This document shows, in pieces, positions 59,406 to 64,000 of a stretch of 64,000 nt of DNA (positions within the stretch are counted from its first letter, which is position 1; every line of letters starts with the position of its first letter). The notes below the pieces were generated by a model. That model was not told the DNA's origin and did no database searches. It saw nothing but the letters and a program-made list of their open reading frames with translations. The stretch comes from Acarospora socialis. Its lineage: Eukaryota > Ascomycota > Lecanoromycetes > Acarosporales > Acarosporaceae. Location of the stretch: assembly GCA_025617375.2 (NCBI GenBank), contig JAMYGW020000001.1, forward strand, positions 2,542,001 through 2,606,000, written 5' to 3'. The position numbers and the translations under genes are program-made.

Positions 59406-61042
59406 GGCGTATATACCAGACTCAAGGTTCCTCATATGTAGTCTTTGGAGTAGGAGCGTTGTAAGTCACGAAAGAACTCTCAGGCGGAATATTCAGGGAA
59501 GTAGATAGAGAACGACTCGTAACGACGTAGATTATGAATACAGTATGCTTCTTCGGCAGATCTCCTCGAAGGCTCAACAAGCCTAATTCAATCACTGGGT
59601 AGGCTCGTAGTTTCGACTAGGCTTACGGTCTCTCTACTCCCTACTCGATAGACGGACTCCCAACCATAGAACACCGCCCTGTCTCCATTGCCTTCCCGTC
59701 TACCACCCGTCCACAACCTACCGAACCTGACCTCTGTCACCGTACCCAAACACAAACTCCCCCACAGCCCCCAGCTCCAGCACGAACGCCCGCTGACTCA
59801 CAACGCCAAACATTCCTCACGAGCAACGATCTCATGGTAAACATCTTGTGAGGAAGGCAGGTAGCATAAAGGTCACGCAGGAGGCGAATTCCGTACCCTA
59901 AGCTCCGAGCATCACCAATTGCGGCATCGAAGTCTAGAGCGGAGGAAGGAGGGAGGAGGGCGCGTATGTGGCGGGTCTGTAGGTCAGACGATGGGACGAG
60001 TATATATCTACCGTACGGCGTCAGAGGGTCGCTGCGAAACACGACTCTTTCGTGGTGTATGATTTCGAATATCCGAGTGACGTGCAGGCTCGCTGTGTGC
60101 AACTGACCTATGTGCGCATCGAGAGCCAAGGCACGCCATGGCGAAGGGGTGGTCACGGCTACAGCGCTCTACTTCGTACGGAGGTCGACTGGAGTTGTGT
60201 CCTGGCACAAGGGCTAGATGTTGGTGGATATAGATGCTTTCGCTCGCGCGGGATGGTTGACGGCTCATGGTTCTGCGTTTGTAGAGGGTTAGGGCAGGGA
60301 GGAGTGTGTAGGGGCCAGTGTGTTGAAGGACTAAGAATGCTGCCGGCAGGTGATACCAGGATGTCGTGTAGAGGAGACAAATACTGTTGGCTCCGTCGTG
60401 TCCGGGGTTACTTTGCCCGACACAGGTGTTGTCTTTCGAGAACACAAACACGCAGCATGAATGGACCGCGCAATACGAAGGAGCAAGAGTTCGATTGCCA
60501 TGTCCATACCGTCTCTTCCGCTTCACAATCATCTATCCATTCCCCTTGTCCAAAGAACAAAAATAGATGCCACACTGCAAAACTAGACCAGACCAGACCA
60601 GACCACATTACGCAGAGGTGATTAGAGGGCCAACGTAGCCCATTCGAGTACAAGGACAGTACTTTTATGCTCAAAACCGAATCCGATCGAGTGAAGAAAA
60701 AGAAAGGTCATGATAGTAGTACAGTATTGATTCGCAAAGACGAGCTGACAAAGGAAATGAGAGGAGGAAACTTTAATCGGCAGCGCATAATACAAACGGC
60801 ACCACCACCACCATGAATTGATTCGCCGCTGCTTTTTGTCCCAGTCCGAGTGTCAAGAAAGCCCGCCCAGCCCATTTTTATACAGCGTTGGACGAAGAAG
60901 AGACGGGAGGAAAGTCATTCCCAACCGAAAAAAGAGATCATTATAGTGGTATCATTGTGGAGAAAGGGAAAATTATAATATAACAGCTAGTTGAGACACC
61001 GCACTGGAGAGTGACGACACCAGAACAACGGTGACGTGAAGT
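59406..61042. other. convergent intergenic, 1.6 kb
   Basis: The region lies between the 3' ends of the MFS and GATA genes. Frames at 59737-60156 (minus, GTG start), 60008-60532 (minus) and 60052-60621 (plus) overlap one another and show no family features. A GACCA repeat lies at 60586-60605. The GATA 3' UTR is presumably near 60700-61040. Confidence 0.4.
60586..60605. repeat. GACCA pentanucleotide repeat
   Basis: Four perfect tandem GACCA units in the convergent intergenic region between the MFS and GATA genes. Confidence 0.85.
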
Positions 61043-62669
61043 TTATGCGGTTTCAGAGGTGGCCGACTGAGACAGGGTCTCTGCGCTTTCGGCGACGATG
61101 TCGGACAAGCGTAACTTCTTCGCCCGAGGCTCCGAGTCTCGCAACTCGCCGACTTCCCGCTCGAGTTCATCAACCCGCCTCTTCAGATGGTTCTCTCTCC
61201 GCTGGGCATCGTCCAGAGCGCGCCGCAGTTGGTCGTCGGACACTCGCATTATCATTTCGCCGTTTCTTGCATTGGCATCACTCTGCTCCAACTCGGCAAC
61301 TCTACCACGGAAGAGATCGTTGATGACTTCCAACTCGCTGACTCTCGTCTTGAGCGTCGTGTTGGCCGCCAAAAGACCTTCGTATGTCTGCGGTGGTTCG
61401 AGCTGTCGGTCGTTCAAGGACGAGATCGAACCAGGGGAAGGATGCCTCAGGTGGAGGGCGGGGAGTGAGGTCGAAGGATGGAAGCCGTGATCCGAGAACG
61501 TGACCCCATCGAAAACATGTTGTGGCGCGATATTCGACGGGTGATGCAGCGACGGAGTCTCGGTCCGCGAGACTGGGGAGTTGGACCGATCAGAAGCGCC
61601 CGAGGAGGTCTTCTGTGACGTCCGCCTGTGGCTGGGGAGTCCTGGTGGTGGCGTACCGGCGTCTGAACGTGATGCCGAGAGGCCGTTACTATCGAAGAGG
61701 GACTATGAATAGAACAGTCAGTTTCCACTCCTCGCCGATGAGCGATGAAGCCAAGACGGCCTACTTTTTTCTTAGGCCCTTGTGCGGCGCTCTTGACACG
61801 ATTCCGGCTCTTGATGACATCCGTCTTGAGGCTTATCGGGCGAGGTCTGCCGTGTAGCTTGAGAAAAAGGCCGCACGCATTGCAGAGCACCGAACCAATC
61901 TCATCCCTACGCCAAAGCGGAGTTGTCGACGTGGTACAGTTCTGACAAACAGGCTGTAGATACAGGCGCTCAGTCAGCTAGTGCGTTCAGAGTATTTGCG
62001 TTGTGGACCCTGAAAAGCGCAAGACGTAGGCGGTTGAATGCACTTCATCAGAACCGGAACCCAAATTTCACTCACAGGTGTATTGCCTTGACCGCCAGTG
62101 GTCGCTGCGGGAGATGAGGTAGCGTATGTCATACTGTGACCGACATTGTATGCCCTGATTGCAAGATCACCTGGTCAGCTGTATGTAGAACCAGAACGAT
62201 AAACGCAAGTTGATAAGGAAGCCGTCCGGGAATGATAGCCAGCCCAAAGTATTACGCGCGCAGAGAGGATGGGTTCCGATGGTGCAAGAAAGTGCAGCGT
62301 ACCTCAATTGTGGGGACGGAGCGGACGCGATGGAAGCCAGGGCGGAGAGACCGGGAAGTGAGATTTGCGGATTGTTGATGCTGTGATGTTGGAGGAAGGC
62401 GGAAGACGACTGGGTGGATGTGGACGAGGGTCTTGAGATGTCGTTCCCACCTGGAGGCAGCGGCGACGGCGCCCTGTCATCGGCCGAAGGAGCCGTGGTG
62501 AAAGCGTGCAGGTGTTGGACCCGCTGCGAGGATGGGGGTCGTAAGGCCGGGTCGATGGGCGAGGCCCGATAAATCAGCGGCGCCAGTGCCGAAGCCGTGA
62601 TGACGGATTCCAGAAGCGGGTTGGCTTGATGATGGCGATGATGGCGGAGGTGACGAAAGACGGAGTCAG
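61043..62669 (-). CDS. areB: AreB/Dal80-type GATA transcription factor (5' end unresolved), at least 431 aa
   Basis: This is a GATA factor with one zinc finger and a C-terminal coiled coil, the layout of AreB/ASD-4, a repressor-type nitrogen regulator that can dimerise. Introns at 61703-61764, 61954-62075 and 62155-62302 are supported. The finger is C-QN-C, 17 residues, C-NA-C within VCQNCTTSTTPLWRRDEIGS and LCNACGLFLKLHGRPRP. A basic tail follows (SLKTDVIKSRNRVK). The C-terminus has long heptads (LLAANTTLKTRVSELEVI, QLRRALDDAQRRENHLKRRV) and ends in ETLSQSATSETA. The N-terminal part is Pro/Ser-rich with His runs. No in-frame ATG lies in the first exon, whose frame is closed by TGA just above 62669, so at least one more 5' exon exists upstream. 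Confidence 0.88.
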
Positions 62670-63797
62670 CTCAGTTCGGCGACGTTGTTCTTTTGACTTG
62701 GATATTATTATGGTAAGGTAAGGTAAGGTGTGTTGTTCTGGCGATTAGGGATTTTGGCGTATCGTTGGAATTCGCGATAAAGGAGTACGAGTACTTGGTA
62801 AGGTACCGTTAGCTGATTAACTATACCTTAGGTACCTAAGGTTGCACAAGTGGTACTTGTAAAGTATCTTATCTTACGAGGTTGCGTGATACGGCGGAAT
62901 AAGGTAATTCATGGTAAAGTCTTACAACCACTCAGAGAGCAGAGAAGTAAAGGATATCAAAGAAGCGATTCTACCTTATTAGGAGAGAGTGGTCGTTGCT
63001 TCTCATATCTGAAGGGGAGCTGAAAGAGAATCTATATAATACAGTACCTTACTCTGAGGTACTCCATGGCTGTCATGATACCAGTAAGATAAGGGTAGAT
63101 CTTCCTAAGGTAAGGTAGGCAGGATAAGGGGGTTGCGCAGGGGCCAATCACGGGAAGGACGCACGCGATGCATGAGTACTGTGTAAGATTACATGTGACA
63201 TCTATTTTTAATACTAACTTGCTATCTCAAACGAGTACCATCAAACTATCCTTAATTGATGAGATGTGTTTCACGATCGAATCCTATTCGTTGAGGACAA
63301 GTATAGTACCAGCTAGACCAGCCAGACCATCACCTCTGCCTAAGGTTCAGCTCAGACAACTCATACGGTACCCATACACATACTGTTGCCTGGCTCCGTG
63401 CCATGAATCGTTACCTATTACTGACTCCATCTTCGTAGAGATCGCTAGGTGGGAAGTCATTAGGTGTACCTTAAGCTATCTGTCCGGCAGCTGTAGCGGA
63501 ATAACGATTTTTTACACTCATGAAACCGTGCAGACAGCCATGTCAGTGAAAGCGCAAAGCAGCATTACCGGGTTGTGGCATAAAGTTATGGCAGTACTCT
63601 CGTTGTAGTGTTCTTCGAGCTTTTGACATAGCAAGGAGAGCCTCAACGGGATGGGGATTGGTGATCGTATATGTCGGTTAAACTTGCTCTATGACCCTTG
63701 CTGGTAATGCTTGCATAATAATGATCTTGACGGCCAAGGCAACGGTTCCTTCATAACCACCACAAGAGTTTCCCCTATACCACATACAAAAGTCACT
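62670..63797. other. divergent intergenic, 1.1 kb, with TAAGGTA words
   Basis: The region lies upstream of the GATA gene and of the right-edge gene. The missing 5' exon of the GATA gene probably lies here. A 146-codon plus frame at 63168-63608 starts with ATG but has random-looking composition, so I do not call it. Confidence 0.45.
62709..62845. repeat. GGTAAGGTA / TACCTTAGGTACCTAAGG cluster
   Basis: Tandem GGTAA-type units are followed by palindromic TACCTTAGGTACCTAAGGTT near 62824-62843. The word family matches that upstream of the G-alpha gene. A further group lies near 63095-63120. Confidence 0.7.
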
Positions 63798-64000
63798 ATG
63801 CCAAAGCATCGTCCAGCCACTTCTGGCTATGCTCGAATCGCCCAAGCCGAAGAAGATGACGGTCAAGGCTATCAGGACGATTCCGACGACGACATTTATC
63901 AGACGCCAGCCACCATCTCCACCGCAGCTCCGCACTATGCACCGATACAACCGCAACCCCATGGTCAGATGCAGGCCTCGGGCCTGGACTCATTTCCAAC
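63798..64000 (+). CDS. 5' end of an unknown gene, cut by the window edge
   Basis: An ATG at 63798 opens a frame that runs to the end of the window (67 codons). It is polar and disordered: a basic start (MPKHRPATSGYARIAQAEED), an acidic run with DDSDDD, then a Pro/His/Gln-rich part. Such starts occur in fungal membrane-trafficking adaptors with late membrane segments, but nothing here fixes the family. Its 5' flank is shared with the GATA gene. Confidence 0.5.
   Translation, partial: MPKHRPATSGYARIAQAEEDDGQGYQDDSDDDIYQTPATISTAAPHYAPIQPQPHGQMQASGLDSFP

Noticed and set aside
59737-60156. Minus-strand 139-codon frame downstream of the MFS gene
   Set aside because: Starts with GTG, overlaps two other long frames, and ends in a Gly/Val run typical of skewed DNA. 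It could be real but nothing supports it.
63168-63608. Plus-strand 146-codon ATG frame near the right edge
   Set aside because: Composition looks random, no domains or signal peptide, and it lies where the missing GATA 5' exon is expected on the other strand.

Overview
The window is nuclear DNA from a filamentous ascomycete (Pezizomycotina). Genes carry short GT-AG introns, mostly 45 to 90 nt. Several proteins are typical of the group: a group III G-alpha, an AreB-type GATA factor with a C-terminal coiled coil, a Hog1 MAP kinase with a TGY loop, a UstYa-type oxidase, an RTA1 protein and a Zn2Cys6 regulator. The class is not fixed by what I can see; Dothideomycetes is a guess. Gene models were built by joining open frames at splice sites, and for most of them the exon lengths sum to a multiple of three.

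Layout. 0.5-20 kb is mostly conserved housekeeping: an unknown conserved-looking protein, an atypical dual-specificity phosphatase, a secreted GH125 mannosidase, a coiled-coil low-complexity ORF, a Kre6/Skn1 glucan-synthesis protein, a mitochondrial K+/H+ exchange-related protein, an Srf1-like membrane protein, a cupin and cullin-1. 20.9-25.6 kb holds Avl9 (post-Golgi transport) and the osmostress kinase Hog1.

26.7-42.2 kb looks accessory. It holds a secreted beta-lactamase-fold serine hydrolase, a Zn2Cys6 regulator divergent from an RTA1 membrane protein, a 49-residue secreted peptide with a Kex2-type KR site divergent from a UstYa-like oxidase with two HxxHC motifs, a GNAT acetyltransferase, a rhodopsin/SAT4-type membrane protein and a GABA/choline-type permease. 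The peptide plus UstYa pair is the best candidate for something undescribed: a minimal ribosomal-peptide (dikaritin-like) locus.

44.4-64 kb returns to conserved genes: the G-alpha subunit, glycogen phosphorylase, the MutL endonuclease Pms1, a SERINC/Tms1 membrane protein, a nodulin-like MFS transporter, an AreB-type GATA factor and the start of an unknown gene running off the right edge.

Intergenic DNA carries simple repeats and clustered TAAGGTA/TACCTTA words, densest upstream of the G-alpha gene and of the GATA factor. I recognised no rRNA, tRNA, transposon or CRISPR array.
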